From: Bacillus sp. ISL-18
GTDB taxonomy: Bacteria > Bacillota > Bacilli > Bacillales > Cytobacillaceae
Length of the DNA: 64,000 nt
Direction: 5' to 3'
NCBI RefSeq assembly: GCF_018613415.1
Contig: NZ_JAGGQG010000002.1
Location: 558,001 to 622,000, forward strand
In this document: positions 1 through 8,694 of the stretch, one piece after another
How positions within the stretch are numbered: position 1 is the first letter of the stretch
Layout of the letters: every line of letters starts with the position of its first letter
Position numbers and translations under genes: made by a program
Notes under the pieces: generated by a model
What the model was told of the DNA's origin: nothing
Database searches by the model: none
Seen by the model: only the letters and a program-made list of their open reading frames with translations

Positions 1-10
1 TTCCCTTCAT
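1..10 (-). CDS. Start of a gene leaving the window on the left
   Basis: On the minus strand an AAAGAGGTG ribosome binding site stands 7-8 bases before an ATG at 10-8, and only three codons (Met-Lys-Gly) are inside the window. The good spacing is the only evidence. The product cannot be told. In B. subtilis a transporter gene neighbours ykyB, but that is only context. Confidence 0.35.
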
Positions 11-141
11 TGTAAAGCACCTCTTTATTAGTTTAATCCTGCTTAAATTTTAGTACGTCATTATTGTAAGTCGAATTCATTAAGTAGTCTATGAGTCGCA
101 ACAGTTGTTCACAAAATTCTCAAGAAGATGTAACAAAAATA

Positions 142-155
142 AGAAAGCGTTTTCG
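142..155. promoter_or_regulatory. Candidate cre site (CcpA operator)
   Basis: The 14-mer AGAAAGCGTTTTCG matches the catabolite-responsive element model TGAAAGCGTTTTCA at 12 of 14 positions, including the central CG. It lies 130 bases upstream of the minus-strand start at 10, so it could control that off-window gene. This is motif matching by eye only. Confidence 0.4.
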
Positions 156-210
156 CAAGACAGTTGCTCGGCGTGGAAATTAGGCAGCAAATCGATACTA
201 TTAGCAAAAA

Positions 211-240
211 ATTAAAAAAAGCCAGAACACCTCCTGGCTT
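211..240 (-). terminator. Rho-independent terminator of ykyB
   Basis: Inverted repeat AAGCCAG/CTGGCTT (219-225 and 234-240) with an 8-base loop. On the minus strand it is followed by a run of seven T, just downstream of the ykyB stop codon. Confidence 0.85.
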
Positions 241-252
241 TGGTTGGATTCA

Positions 253-732
253 TTAGTAACGTTCACCTAATTTTTTGAATATAGGTTTTTGGTAGGTCCG
301 TTGGTTTGTTCGAGGGGAAGAAGCTTGATTCTCCCATTCAGAAATTCCTGTATAGGATTGAAGTAGGGCTTTAGCTGCACTAAGAGAGATATGAGCCTTG
401 GGATTTCTAACACTGCCATCTAGTTTTCCGAGATGGGGAAGATCCTGAAAATCTGATTTTGTAGGGGGAATATGAAAAGTATATTTTCCACACTCAACTA
501 GTACATCGGATTGCTGCTGGCTATTTCGCGGATGATCGGAAAAATGGAGACCAATTTTCTTGGCCTTTCCTTCATCAATCAATTTTTTTAATGATTCTTG
601 TTTTAATTTGTATAAAAATTTGGGGTTTATGGCTGTTTTTGCATGGCGATTCACGATAAAAACAGCTTGGGAGAGGTTCTCAATCGTTAGGTTTAATTTA
701 GTTCGAGGATAACTCTGATCATGATTCAACAT
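253..732 (-). CDS. ykyB: YkyB family protein
   Basis: Soluble protein of about 159 residues, matching the conserved Bacillus protein YkyB over its length (segments such as NRHAKTA, KKIGLHFS, SQQQSDVL and PHLGKLDGS). No biochemical function is established for the family. The start is placed at the second ATG (732) because AAAGGAG lies 5-6 bases before it; the first ATG (747) overlaps that site. It is the first of a run of genes in the B. subtilis yku order and ends at a strong terminator. Confidence 0.88.
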   Translation of the reverse strand: MLNHDQSYPRTKLNLTIENLSQAVFIVNRHAKTAINPKFLYKLKQESLKKLIDEGKAKKIGLHFSDHPRNSQQQSDVLVECGKYTFHIPPTKSDFQDLPHLGKLDGSVRNPKAHISLSAAKALLQSYTGISEWENQASSPRTNQRTYQKPIFKKLGERY

Positions 733-827
733 ATGGACTCCTTTCATTCTGTAAAAACATCTATATTATACCTTCTTTTTAGGAAAATAGAAATAAGTTG
801 AAAATATTTTCCCCCTCTTCGTGCAAC

Positions 828-1700
828 TTACCCAGATGATTTAAGTGTAAAAATCGTCAGCTCAGGTTTAGCCATAAACCGAAATGGCAAACGTGTTGTC
901 CCTATCCCTCGATTAACATAGAGAGTCAAGGGATATTTCCCTTCGACCGTATAGAGACCCTCAGGGTACATTTGCGCAAATGGGGGGATTATCAATGCCC
1001 CTAGCATGGGCAGTTTAACTTGTCCACCATGACTGTGCCCGCTAAGCTGCCAATGAATAGGATAGCGTGAAACTGCCTCGGCAAGGTCAGGTGCATGAGA
1101 TAACAAAAGGTTAAAGTGATTGGTTTGCACATTTTTCAAGGCTAATGGTAAGTCAGGATTTCCTAACATCGCATCATCAATTCCAATCAGGTAAAAGCTG
1201 CTTCCATCCTTTACTTTAATAGCAATAGACTGGTTTAAAAGAACTTTAAAATTGGTAGATTCCATAATATTCCGATATATTTCTGAGCCATAGCCGCCGT
1301 GATCATGGTTGCCATAAATGCAATACTTCCCAAGAGGTGCATGTAATCGCTCTAAAAGTGGGACTAAATCCTTTAATTTGGAATATTTATTGGGTTCATC
1401 CATTAAATCGCCCGTAAATAAAATAATGTCCGGATTCAAGTCGTTTATTTTGTTCACTAACTTTTTAAATTGTGCTAAATCGTATTGAAAACCAAGATGA
1501 GTATCGCTAAATTGAATAATTTTTATTCCTTCAAAACTCTTTGGGATTAAGGGGTGGTTCATATCCAATTCGTTTATTTCTAGCAGGGAGGGCTCAATGC
1601 GATTGGCATAAAAATAGCCCCCTGAACTTAATCCGAGAACCGTCAGGAATGAACCGATTATTCGTTTTAAAAACGTTCTTCTTGTTTGCTTTTTAATCAT
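828..1700 (-). CDS. ykuE: Metallophosphoesterase YkuE, Tat-type signal
   Basis: Calcineurin-like phosphoesterase of about 290 residues. The metal-binding blocks are in order: DTHLG, GDLMDEP, GNHDHGG and SGHSHGGQ. The N-terminus MIKKQTRRTFLKR followed by a hydrophobic stretch is a twin-arginine signal, as known for B. subtilis YkuE, a Tat substrate attached to the wall. An earlier in-frame ATG at 1778 exists, but the ATG at 1700 has the Shine-Dalgarno-like GGCAGGATGG and fits the Tat signal. Substrate is unknown. Confidence 0.9.
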   Translation of the reverse strand: MIKKQTRRTFLKRIIGSFLTVLGLSSGGYFYANRIEPSLLEINELDMNHPLIPKSFEGIKIIQFSDTHLGFQYDLAQFKKLVNKINDLNPDIILFTGDLMDEPNKYSKLKDLVPLLERLHAPLGKYCIYGNHDHGGYGSEIYRNIMESTNFKVLLNQSIAIKVKDGSSFYLIGIDDAMLGNPDLPLALKNVQTNHFNLLLSHAPDLAEAVSRYPIHWQLSGHSHGGQVKLPMLGALIIPPFAQMYPEGLYTVEGKYPLTLYVNRGIGTTRLPFRFMAKPELTIFTLKSSG

Positions 1701-1790
1701 AGTATAACCATCCTGCCTTTTTAACGATAAAAGTATATCTCTGTCTAATAAAAAGGTTGTTTGTATGTGTTTATTCAAAAAAAGTGAAAA

Positions 1791-1820
1791 AATGCTAAAA
1801 AGCAGCCAAAAAGACTGCTT
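1791..1820 (-). terminator. Terminator after the C39-like lipoprotein
   Basis: Hairpin with arms AAAGCAG and CTGCTTTT on the minus strand, then T-rich sequence, directly after the stop codon at 1822. Confidence 0.7.
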
Positions 1821-1821
1821 T

Positions 1822-2673
1822 CTATTTGTAACTAACCGCCCGCGATTGTAATGCCTTCCATGATCGAATAAATTGTACCTTGTTTACCCTTACTTGTTTT
1901 CTTCCTGATAATGGATCATTTAAATATACATGATTGGTATCATAGCCTACTAATACCACTGCGTGCAAATCAAGGGGGGTTTTGATAAATTGATTCCCAT
2001 GATACCAGCCTTCCCAGCGGTCAGGCAGACGGTAATCTCCAGTTGTCCAGACCACAACTGGATAACCGCTTGAAACATGCGCTAAAACGCTGTCAAAGGG
2101 CTGATTTGTTAGATTTACAGCTCTCCCGGGGAGTTTTTGATTGATTAACGTAACCATGGGCTGATCAAATACGGCATAGCCTGCCCGTCTTCCAGTCATG
2201 TCTCCAACAAATCCATCGGCAGGGTTCCCCCAGCGTAATATATCGCCTCTAGCCGATTTAATGAGCGGGTCCGGGTCTTTCTGAATCCTTCGGTACAAAT
2301 CCATTTTATCTGTTTTGGCGCCGGCGTAATGTAAGACCATTGCTAGACTGGTCACTTCGCAGCCATATCTTAATTCAGGGTTTTGTTTAATTAACACCAC
2401 ATTTAGTAAGGTGGATGATTTTCTTGGAATGGTACTAACCGTCTGATTAACTTTTTTCTGCCCCTCTACATTCATTACCTGATCTGTTACATCATTAAGG
2501 GTGTAAGATTTCCGGCTATTCCTGTCAGGTGCCGGTTCCTGTTTACTGTTACTTTTTATGTTTGTAGTTTGTTCAACTTTTACTTTTTGGGACTCCTGCT
2601 GGTTTGAAACAGTATTGGAGTGGCTGCAGCCAATCATAGTCAGTATAGAAGTTAATAAGTATAACCCTTTCAC
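1822..2673 (-). CDS. C39-like cysteine peptidase family lipoprotein
   Basis: Secreted lipoprotein of 283 residues. A short hydrophobic signal ends in the lipobox MIGC (Cys16). A low-complexity Ser/Lys/Gln linker follows, then a peptidase-C39-like papain fold. The candidate catalytic residues are the Cys in YGCEVTSLAM (about 105), the His in DLHAVVLVGYD and the Asp in YLNDPLSG. The start is the GTG at 2673, with AAAGGAGA 7 bases upstream. The family (YvpB-like, DUF-type C39_2) is common in Bacillus and its substrate is unknown. It is transcribed toward ykuE but has its own terminator. Confidence 0.82.
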   Translation of the reverse strand: MKGLYLLTSILTMIGCSHSNTVSNQQESQKVKVEQTTNIKSNSKQEPAPDRNSRKSYTLNDVTDQVMNVEGQKKVNQTVSTIPRKSSTLLNVVLIKQNPELRYGCEVTSLAMVLHYAGAKTDKMDLYRRIQKDPDPLIKSARGDILRWGNPADGFVGDMTGRRAGYAVFDQPMVTLINQKLPGRAVNLTNQPFDSVLAHVSSGYPVVVWTTGDYRLPDRWEGWYHGNQFIKTPLDLHAVVLVGYDTNHVYLNDPLSGRKQVRVNKVQFIRSWKALQSRAVSYK

Positions 2674-2776
2674 AAAACACTCTCCTTTGGGAAGCACTGA
2701 CTATAGGTTATGATTGTATCATGGATGCTATAATGGTATCCTTTTGGAAAAGAACGAGATGGGGAAATTAAGCGTA

Positions 2777-2785
2777 TGGTATAAT
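2777..2785 (+). promoter_or_regulatory. Extended -10 promoter for ykuI
   Basis: TGGTATAAT is a perfect extended -10 element (TG-n-TATAAT), 27 bases before the ykuI start. No good -35 is seen, which is usual with extended -10 promoters. Confidence 0.6.
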
Positions 2786-2811
2786 GAGAAAAATTAGATG
2801 GAGGAAGTCGG

Positions 2812-4023
2812 ATGGATGCATTGGAAATCTTATCGGATCTTGAAAATGTTTTTCCTTATTTTCAACCGATATTTAATGCGGATGAGCAAAGTGTAATTGC
2901 TTACGAAGTATTGGGACGATACCAATCAAAGGGAACTGTCATTAGTCTTGGACCATTTTTTCATGATGATCAAATCCCTGATGAATATAAATATGAAGTG
3001 GACTTATTAGTAGTAAAGAAAGCACTCGAAAAGGTTTTAGAGCTTGACGAGGATATCCTGATTTTTTTAAACCGAAATGCAGAGTTATTGATGTACGGAC
3101 ATGGGGAACCATTTTTACAAGAGTTGTTAGAGTTTGAAAAAAAGGGACTTCGTTTAAGCCGGATTATTTTAGAAATTTCTGATCGGAATTATCAAGGGGA
3201 TTTAGATCAATTCGATCATCTCCTTCACTATTATCGAACATATGGGTTAAAGATTGCGATGGCCAGTATTGGTGATGAAAGTCATTACTTTGAGCGGATT
3301 GGACAGCTTGAACCTGATATTCTTAAAATAAACCTTCAAGCACTAAAATCAACAGCTGTTGGGGTGAATTTTAATGATGTCTTGTTCTCCTTGTCATTCT
3401 TGGCAAGGAAAATAGGGGCAACTCTTCTGTTTGAGAATATTGAAATGAATTATCAGCTCCAGTTTGCATGGAAAAACGGAGGACACTATTATCAAGGTTT
3501 TTATTTACATCCCCCCACAGATGAATTTATTAACCGGGATCTTCTTAAGTATCGCTTAAAAGAGAAATTTCATGATTTTATTGCCTATGAGAAGCGAAAA
3601 TTAGAGGCTGTTTATACCACAGTTGAGTATTTTCAATCCATGGTTCAGGACATTGTAAGTAAGAACAAAAAGGCAGGATATGAGGCCTTATTTCAGGCGT
3701 TAATTAAGGAAATGGATGACATAGCTTTTCGGATGTATGTATGTGATGAAGATGGATTTCAGAAATCAGCCAATATTTTTAAAGGGGAAAATGGCTGGAT
3801 GACCCAATCCGTATACTTAAATAAAAATTGGAGTTGGCGGCCGTATTTCTTGGAAAATATCATCAAGATGCGGCATGAACAAAAAGGCAGATTATCCGAT
3901 TTATATGGTGATATTGAGACAGGCGAAACGATTCGGACCTTTTCTTTCCCAATGAACGACACAGAATATTTATTTATTGATATTTCCTATCGATATTTAT
4001 TTGAACATGACCAATTATTGTAA
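2812..4023 (+). CDS. ykuI: EAL-domain c-di-GMP-binding protein YkuI
   Basis: 403 residues. The N-terminal two thirds is an EAL phosphodiesterase fold in which the signature motif reads YEVLGR. The C-terminal part (about 260-403) is the PAS-like YkuI_C domain. B. subtilis YkuI binds c-di-GMP in a crystal structure but has shown no clear phosphodiesterase activity. Start ATG follows GGAGGAAG by 8 bases. A c-di-GMP-I riboswitch elsewhere in this window (37559-37637) shows that the organism uses this messenger. Confidence 0.9.
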   Translation: MDALEILSDLENVFPYFQPIFNADEQSVIAYEVLGRYQSKGTVISLGPFFHDDQIPDEYKYEVDLLVVKKALEKVLELDEDILIFLNRNAELLMYGHGEPFLQELLEFEKKGLRLSRIILEISDRNYQGDLDQFDHLLHYYRTYGLKIAMASIGDESHYFERIGQLEPDILKINLQALKSTAVGVNFNDVLFSLSFLARKIGATLLFENIEMNYQLQFAWKNGGHYYQGFYLHPPTDEFINRDLLKYRLKEKFHDFIAYEKRKLEAVYTTVEYFQSMVQDIVSKNKKAGYEALFQALIKEMDDIAFRMYVCDEDGFQKSANIFKGENGWMTQSVYLNKNWSWRPYFLENIIKMRHEQKGRLSDLYGDIETGETIRTFSFPMNDTEYLFIDISYRYLFEHDQLL

Positions 4024-4095
4024 GGATTGGGCGGGTATAGAATGATTTATGAAGTGGAATTTTAATGATAACGTTCATTAGAAGGAGTCTTGCTC

Positions 4096-4332
4096 ATGAA
4101 TCTTTTTGAAAATATCCTTTCCATTGTGATTATTGTCGTCCTTGCCTTTTCACTCATCCACACCTTTTCCGTTGCCAGACAGCATAAAGCAGTCGAAGGA
4201 AACGTAGATGCAAAAATTTCAGAACATGTCCAAAAGAGTCCATATACAAAAAACCCAATTTTCCTCGCATATGGAATCTTTTTTGCTCTAGCACTGTTTA
4301 TCATTCTTTTTTTTGCCATGAAATTTTATTGA
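4096..4332 (+). CDS. Small membrane protein, two helices, unknown
   Basis: 78 residues with hydrophobic segments at about 5-27 and 52-77, joined by a charged loop. I do not recognise a named family. The start is the ATG at 4096, 8 bases after GAAGGAG; the TTG at 4090 is too close to the site. A terminator follows the stop codon directly, so it is probably a single-gene unit between ykuI and ykuJ. Confidence 0.7.
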   Translation: MNLFENILSIVIIVVLAFSLIHTFSVARQHKAVEGNVDAKISEHVQKSPYTKNPIFLAYGIFFALALFIILFFAMKFY

Positions 4333-4362
4333 TAGGTCTCCTGTTAAAGGGGCCTATTTTTC
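4332..4362 (+). terminator. Terminator of the small membrane protein gene
   Basis: Hairpin ATAGGTCTCC / GGGGCCTAT with G-T pairs, followed by a T run. Confidence 0.8.
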
Positions 4363-4550
4363 ACTGTTTGATAAAAAAATCATGATTTCTTGATTTTTAT
4401 TTGGACAAATGTGGTCTATTATCTTATTCTTTTAATATTGGCATAAAAACTTGGCTGTCAAATTTTGAAATCAATTGACTGGGATAGAAAGATGCCAAAT
4501 GAGAAACATAACTGTAGACAGTTTGTTTGTGTTAAAAGGAGGATAATTTA

Positions 4551-4787
4551 ATGTCACAGCTACAAGGTATATTAACTAGGTTAAAAAACCTTCAGGAACA
4601 ATCAACGAGTGGGGAACCAGCCCAACGTTATTTTGAGGTAAATGGTGAAAGAAAATGTCAGGTAACCTTTCATCCAAAAACGGAAACATTTGAATTGGAA
4701 ATCTATAACGAGAAGGAAAAACCAAAAAGATACCAATTTGATAACATTGATATGATTACAATTGAAATCTTTGATTTAATTCAGTAG
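4551..4787 (+). CDS. ykuJ: YkuJ family protein
   Basis: 78 residues, matching B. subtilis YkuJ (MSQL..GI.TRL..LQE at the start, RYFEVNGE, PFDNIDM-like YQFDNIDMITIEIFDLIQ at the end). A structure exists for the family but no function. Strong RBS AAAGGAGG upstream. The terminator stem begins inside the stop codon. Confidence 0.88.
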   Translation: MSQLQGILTRLKNLQEQSTSGEPAQRYFEVNGERKCQVTFHPKTETFELEIYNEKEKPKRYQFDNIDMITIEIFDLIQ

Positions 4788-4812
4788 GAGCCTTTCAAGG
4801 TTCCTTTTTTTC
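4786..4812 (+). terminator. Terminator of ykuJ
   Basis: AGGAGCC / GGTTCCT hairpin with a 6-base loop and a seven-T tail. Confidence 0.85.
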
Positions 4813-4902
4813 TGTAGAAAACGGTTTTAAAATTAACCCGGACCCCTGGAAACTGTGATAAAATAGGTCTGTAGAAAAACATAATTGAGGAGTATTCGAC
4901 GT

Positions 4903-5346
4903 ATGATTAGTCTTCCTAGCGGGGAATTCTTAGAATTAACAATCAAACAATTAATGATTCCATCTGAGCGCGTTGCTCATGTGCAAGTCGGCAACAATCT
5001 GGAGCATGCCCTATTGGTGCTAACGAAAAGTGGTTATACCGCTATACCTGTCCTAGATCCACATTATAAGCTTCGTGGGCTGATCAGCACCCCTATTATA
5101 ATGGATTCTATTCTTGGGCTTGAACGAATAGAATTTGAACAGCTGGAGAACAAACGGGTTGAAGAAGTGATGAAAAGCTCTATTCCGCGCGTGGGAATAT
5201 CAGCATCTATCAGTCAATGTTTAGACTTATTAGTCAACCAACCATTTCTTTGTATTGAAAATGAAGAAGGCTTTTTTGAAGGAATTTTACCAAGAAGCAC
5301 TGTATTAAATCAATTAAGTAAAGTCGTTAAGAGATATAAGAAATAG
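4903..5346 (+). CDS. darB: CBS-domain c-di-AMP receptor DarB (YkuL)
   Basis: 147 residues, the exact length of B. subtilis YkuL/DarB, made of two CBS motifs. In B. subtilis and Listeria (CbpB) the protein binds c-di-AMP; in the apo form it binds and stimulates the (p)ppGpp synthetase Rel and pyruvate carboxylase. The start is the ATG at 4903, with TGAGGAG about 10 bases upstream, giving MISLPSGEF. Its target PycA is encoded in the same window (53511-56954). Confidence 0.88.
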   Translation: MISLPSGEFLELTIKQLMIPSERVAHVQVGNNLEHALLVLTKSGYTAIPVLDPHYKLRGLISTPIIMDSILGLERIEFEQLENKRVEEVMKSSIPRVGISASISQCLDLLVNQPFLCIENEEGFFEGILPRSTVLNQLSKVVKRYKK

Positions 5347-5359
5347 CCGTTAGCGCTCT

Positions 5360-5388
5360 GCTCCCATTTGGGGGCTCTATTTTTTTAC
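5360..5388 (+). terminator. Terminator of darB
   Basis: GCTCCC / GGGGGC stem with a 4-base loop and a T7 tail shortly after the stop. Confidence 0.8.
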
Positions 5389-5409
5389 GATAAGAGGTGG
5401 GAAATGAGT

Positions 5410-6906
5410 ATGGATATGGAAGCGTTTGGAACTCCGAAAAGAAAGCAAACCAAAAAGCCACTAGTACTAGCTTCGGTAATGCTCGCCATGTTTATGGGGG
5501 CAATTGAAGCAACGATTGTTTCGACAGCGATGCCGGCAATTGTTGCGGATTTGGGTGGGTTTACCTTATATAGTTGGGTTTTCTCTGCATACCTTTTAAT
5601 GAACTCGGTTACAGTTCTGATTTATGGAAAACTATCTGATTTATTTGGGCGAAAACCCATTTTAACTATTGGGATTATTATTTTTTTAGTTGGTTCGATT
5701 CTTTGCGGGTTTGCGGGTTCCATGAAAACTCTGATTATTTTTCGGTTGATTCAGGGCTTTGGGGCAGGGGCTGTTACACCCATTGCTACCACCATTGTAG
5801 GGGATATTTATACTACTGAGGAACGAGCTAAAATTCAAGGCTATCTTTCTATCGTTTGGGGGATATCTGCCATTACAGGGCCTGCTGTCGGCGGCTTACT
5901 GGTTCAATATGTTAGCTGGCATTACGTATTTTGGATTAACATTCCGCTTGGACTGTTATCCTTGGCGGGTCTTTGGTTATTCCTTCATGAAGATATTGTC
6001 AAGAAAAAGCACGAAATTGATTATTTTGGGGCGATCCTTTTAACCGTCACGATTTCAACCCTCATGTTTATTCTTATTGAAGGGGAGAACCGCTGGTCAT
6101 GGGGGTCATGGCAGTTAATCGGGCTGCTGCTTGTAACGGCATTCGCTTTAATAGCCTTTGTCATTCAAGAAGGCAAAGCTGCTGAACCAGTTATGCCATT
6201 TTCCATTTGGAAGGAACGATCCATCTTTATCGCCAATATTACATCCCTGACATCTGGGATTATCTTAATTGGGATATCAAGCTTTTTACCAACCTTTGTG
6301 CAAGGTGTGATGGAACAAACACCCATTGTGGCAGGATTTACCTTAACTACGATGTCAATCGGCTGGCCGATTGCTTCCACTCTTTCTGGAAAAATGCTTA
6401 TTACCATCGGATATCGAAAAACTTCTATTATCGGCGGTGCATTTTTAGTACTGGGAAGTGTTGCTTTTGTAACGATGTCTGCTTCAGCAGGACCGATTTG
6501 GGCAGCTGTCGGCTCTTTTCTTGTAGGGGCCGGAATGGGATTTACTTCAACCGCCTTCATTGTTTCGATTCAAAGCACTGTTGAATGGCAGCAGCGGGGA
6601 ATCGCAACAGCCGCTAATATGTTTATGCGGAATTTAGGGAATACCATTGGTGCCGCTTTGCTAGGTGGTATTTTAAATAACAGAATGACTCATTTCTTTA
6701 CTGAAAATAATAAGTCTTTAACCGTTGAGGATGCCAATAAGCTTTTAAAGGTTGGCGAACGAAATCAATTGCCTGCTTCTGTGAAAACGATTTTACAGGA
6801 AGGGCTGACCTTCTCTTTACACTCTGTTTATTATGTTGTATTAACCTTTGCCGCCATCAGTATGCTGTTAATTTTATTTATTCCTAAAAAGAAAGTGGTA
6901 TCATAG
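5410..6906 (+). CDS. MFS multidrug exporter, DHA2/EmrB-QacA type
   Basis: About 498 residues with roughly 14 hydrophobic segments, the layout of the DHA2 family. Visible motifs are GKLSDLFGRKP (motif A between helices 2 and 3) and WINIPLG. The family exports drugs with proton antiport; the substrate here is unknown. ATGs at 5404, 5410 and 5416 are all in frame. AGAGGTGG lies 9 bases before 5410, the best spacing. It sits directly upstream of ccpC. Confidence 0.85.
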   Translation: MDMEAFGTPKRKQTKKPLVLASVMLAMFMGAIEATIVSTAMPAIVADLGGFTLYSWVFSAYLLMNSVTVLIYGKLSDLFGRKPILTIGIIIFLVGSILCGFAGSMKTLIIFRLIQGFGAGAVTPIATTIVGDIYTTEERAKIQGYLSIVWGISAITGPAVGGLLVQYVSWHYVFWINIPLGLLSLAGLWLFLHEDIVKKKHEIDYFGAILLTVTISTLMFILIEGENRWSWGSWQLIGLLLVTAFALIAFVIQEGKAAEPVMPFSIWKERSIFIANITSLTSGIILIGISSFLPTFVQGVMEQTPIVAGFTLTTMSIGWPIASTLSGKMLITIGYRKTSIIGGAFLVLGSVAFVTMSASAGPIWAAVGSFLVGAGMGFTSTAFIVSIQSTVEWQQRGIATAANMFMRNLGNTIGAALLGGILNNRMTHFFTENNKSLTVEDANKLLKVGERNQLPASVKTILQEGLTFSLHSVYYVVLTFAAISMLLILFIPKKKVVS

Positions 6907-6941
6907 TTCTTTAGACAAAAAATAATAAGGAGGTTGTGACC

Positions 6942-7829
6942 TTGTCCTCCCTATCAGAATTTCAGTTATTATCGGTTTTAGCTCAGGAAATGAATATGAG
7001 AAAGGCCTCAGAACGGCTGTTTGTATCGCAGCCGGCTCTTTCCCAACGTTTACAAACGATTGAAAAGGAATGGGGAACCAAATTGTTTATCCGCTCACAA
7101 AAGGGGTTATCCTTAACACCTGCCGGGGAGCATGTAATTAGCTTTGTAAATGAGATTATAACAAAACAGGAAAAGGTTCGTGAAACAATCGATTCCCTTC
7201 AAGAAGGTGTTTCTGGTACATTAAAAATTGCTGTTGCCTCCATCGTAGGACAAAATTGGCTTCCAGAGGTTCTAAAGAAATTCATTGATAAATATCCACA
7301 AGTGAAAATCTCACTAGTAACAGGCTGGAGCAGTGAAATTCTAAAATGTTTATACGATGATCAGGTACATATTGGGATTATCCGCGGTACTCCAGATTGG
7401 AAAGGGATTAAAGTGCATCTTTTTAATGACCCTCTCTATCTTGTCGATCGAGAAATTACCAAGCCGGAGCAAGTTTTAAAAACGGACAGACCTTTTATCC
7501 AATTTAAAAGCGATTCTAACTACTATCAAGAAATCCAAGATTGGTGGATGCAAAAATTTAAAACATCTCCAAAAAGAACGGTTGTCGTCGACCAAATCGA
7601 AACGTGTAAACAGATGGCTTTTAATGGAATAGGTTACGCTATATTACCATTAATTACTCTTAGAAAAGCGGATCGGGGTATTTTTAAAATCCCTCTAGTG
7701 GATGAGAATAATCAACCGCTAAAACGAGATACTTGGTTATTAGGATATGAGTCGGCATTCCAGCTAAAACAAGTTTCTGCCTTTATGGAACTAATTAAGG
7801 AATATATCGCTGAATCTTCTGAAGAATAA
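6942..7829 (+). CDS. ccpC: LysR-type regulator CcpC
   Basis: 295 residues: an N-terminal winged helix-turn-helix (MRKASERLFVSQPALSQRLQ) and a LysR substrate domain. The sequence follows B. subtilis CcpC closely (KLFIRSQKGL, ITGWSSE-like VTGWSSEILK, DQIETCKQMA). CcpC represses citB and citZ and responds to citrate. The start is taken as TTG at 6942, 7 bases after AAGGAGGT; the GTG at 6936 would be one base from that site. Confidence 0.9.
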   Translation: MSSLSEFQLLSVLAQEMNMRKASERLFVSQPALSQRLQTIEKEWGTKLFIRSQKGLSLTPAGEHVISFVNEIITKQEKVRETIDSLQEGVSGTLKIAVASIVGQNWLPEVLKKFIDKYPQVKISLVTGWSSEILKCLYDDQVHIGIIRGTPDWKGIKVHLFNDPLYLVDREITKPEQVLKTDRPFIQFKSDSNYYQEIQDWWMQKFKTSPKRTVVVDQIETCKQMAFNGIGYAILPLITLRKADRGIFKIPLVDENNQPLKRDTWLLGYESAFQLKQVSAFMELIKEYIAESSEE

Positions 7830-7907
7830 GGTTGTTTTTTTCTTGTTTTCAGTCCTTTTGTTTGTTAAAGTATTTTTTAGTACATGAATAGGGGGCAAGT
7901 TAGAAAA

Positions 7908-8612
7908 ATGATGGATGCACATGAAATTATTTCTTTTATAGCAAATAGTAAAAAATCTACACCTGTTAAGGTTTATTTAAAAGGTGATTTAGAAGGTATT
8001 GAGTTCGGAAACGATGCAAAAGCCTTTATTAATGGAAATACAGGTGTTGTCTTTGGTGAATGGTCTGAAATAAATGCAGCATTAGAAGCGAACAAAGGTA
8101 AAATTGAGGATTTCGTGGTCGAAAATGACCGACGTAATTCAGCCATCCCATTGTTAGATACAAAGCACATTAATGCAAGAATCGAGCCAGGTGTCACTAT
8201 TCGTGACCAGGTAGAAATTGGTGATAATGCTGTTATTATGATGGGAGCCGTCATCAATATTGGAGCCGTTATCGGCGAAAAAACAATGATTGATATGGGG
8301 GTAGTTCTTGGCGGAAGAGCAACTGTCGGAAAGAACTGTCATATTGGAGCAGGAACGGTATTAGCTGGAGTAATAGAGCCGCCTTCCGCACAACCTGTTA
8401 TCATTGAAGATGATGTTCTAATTGGTGCCAATGCAGTCGTGCTAGAAGGTGTAAAAGTTGGGAAAGGCTCTGTTGTTGCTGCAGGAGCAGTAGTAACAAA
8501 GGATGTACCGCCTTATACAGTTGTTGCGGGCACACCAGCAAAGAAAATTAAAGATATTGATGAAAAGACAAAATCAAAAACAGAAATCATGCAAGAGCTT
8601 CGTCAATTATAG
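7908..8612 (+). CDS. dapH: Tetrahydrodipicolinate N-acetyltransferase
   Basis: 234 residues. The C-terminal two thirds is a left-handed beta-helix of hexapeptide repeats ([20 protein letters not shown] and onward). This matches YkuQ/DapH, which acetylates tetrahydrodipicolinate in the acetyl branch of lysine and diaminopimelate synthesis. The start [10 protein letters not shown] agrees with the B. subtilis protein, and AGGGGG lies 12 bases before. The next gene supplies the deacetylase of the same branch. The ykuNOP flavodoxins found between ccpC and dapH in B. subtilis are absent. Confidence 0.93.
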   Translation: MMDAHEIISFIANSKKSTPVKVYLKGDLEGIEFGNDAKAFINGNTGVVFGEWSEINAALEANKGKIEDFVVENDRRNSAIPLLDTKHINARIEPGVTIRDQVEIGDNAVIMMGAVINIGAVIGEKTMIDMGVVLGGRATVGKNCHIGAGTVLAGVIEPPSAQPVIIEDDVLIGANAVVLEGVKVGKGSVVAAGAVVTKDVPPYTVVAGTPAKKIKDIDEKTKSKTEIMQELRQL

Positions 8613-8641
8613 GCGGACAAGCATGGAATAATGAAAGCAAA

Positions 8642-8670
8642 GCGTGGACCTAAATCCACGCTTCTTCTAT
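8642..8670 (+). terminator. Hairpin between dapH and dapL
   Basis: Perfect 7-bp stem GCGTGGA/TCCACGC followed by TTCTTCT. The T run is interrupted, so read-through into dapL is likely; it may set the ratio of the two enzymes. Confidence 0.55.
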
Positions 8671-8694
8671 AGAGATAGAAAGGCAGGTATCTAT

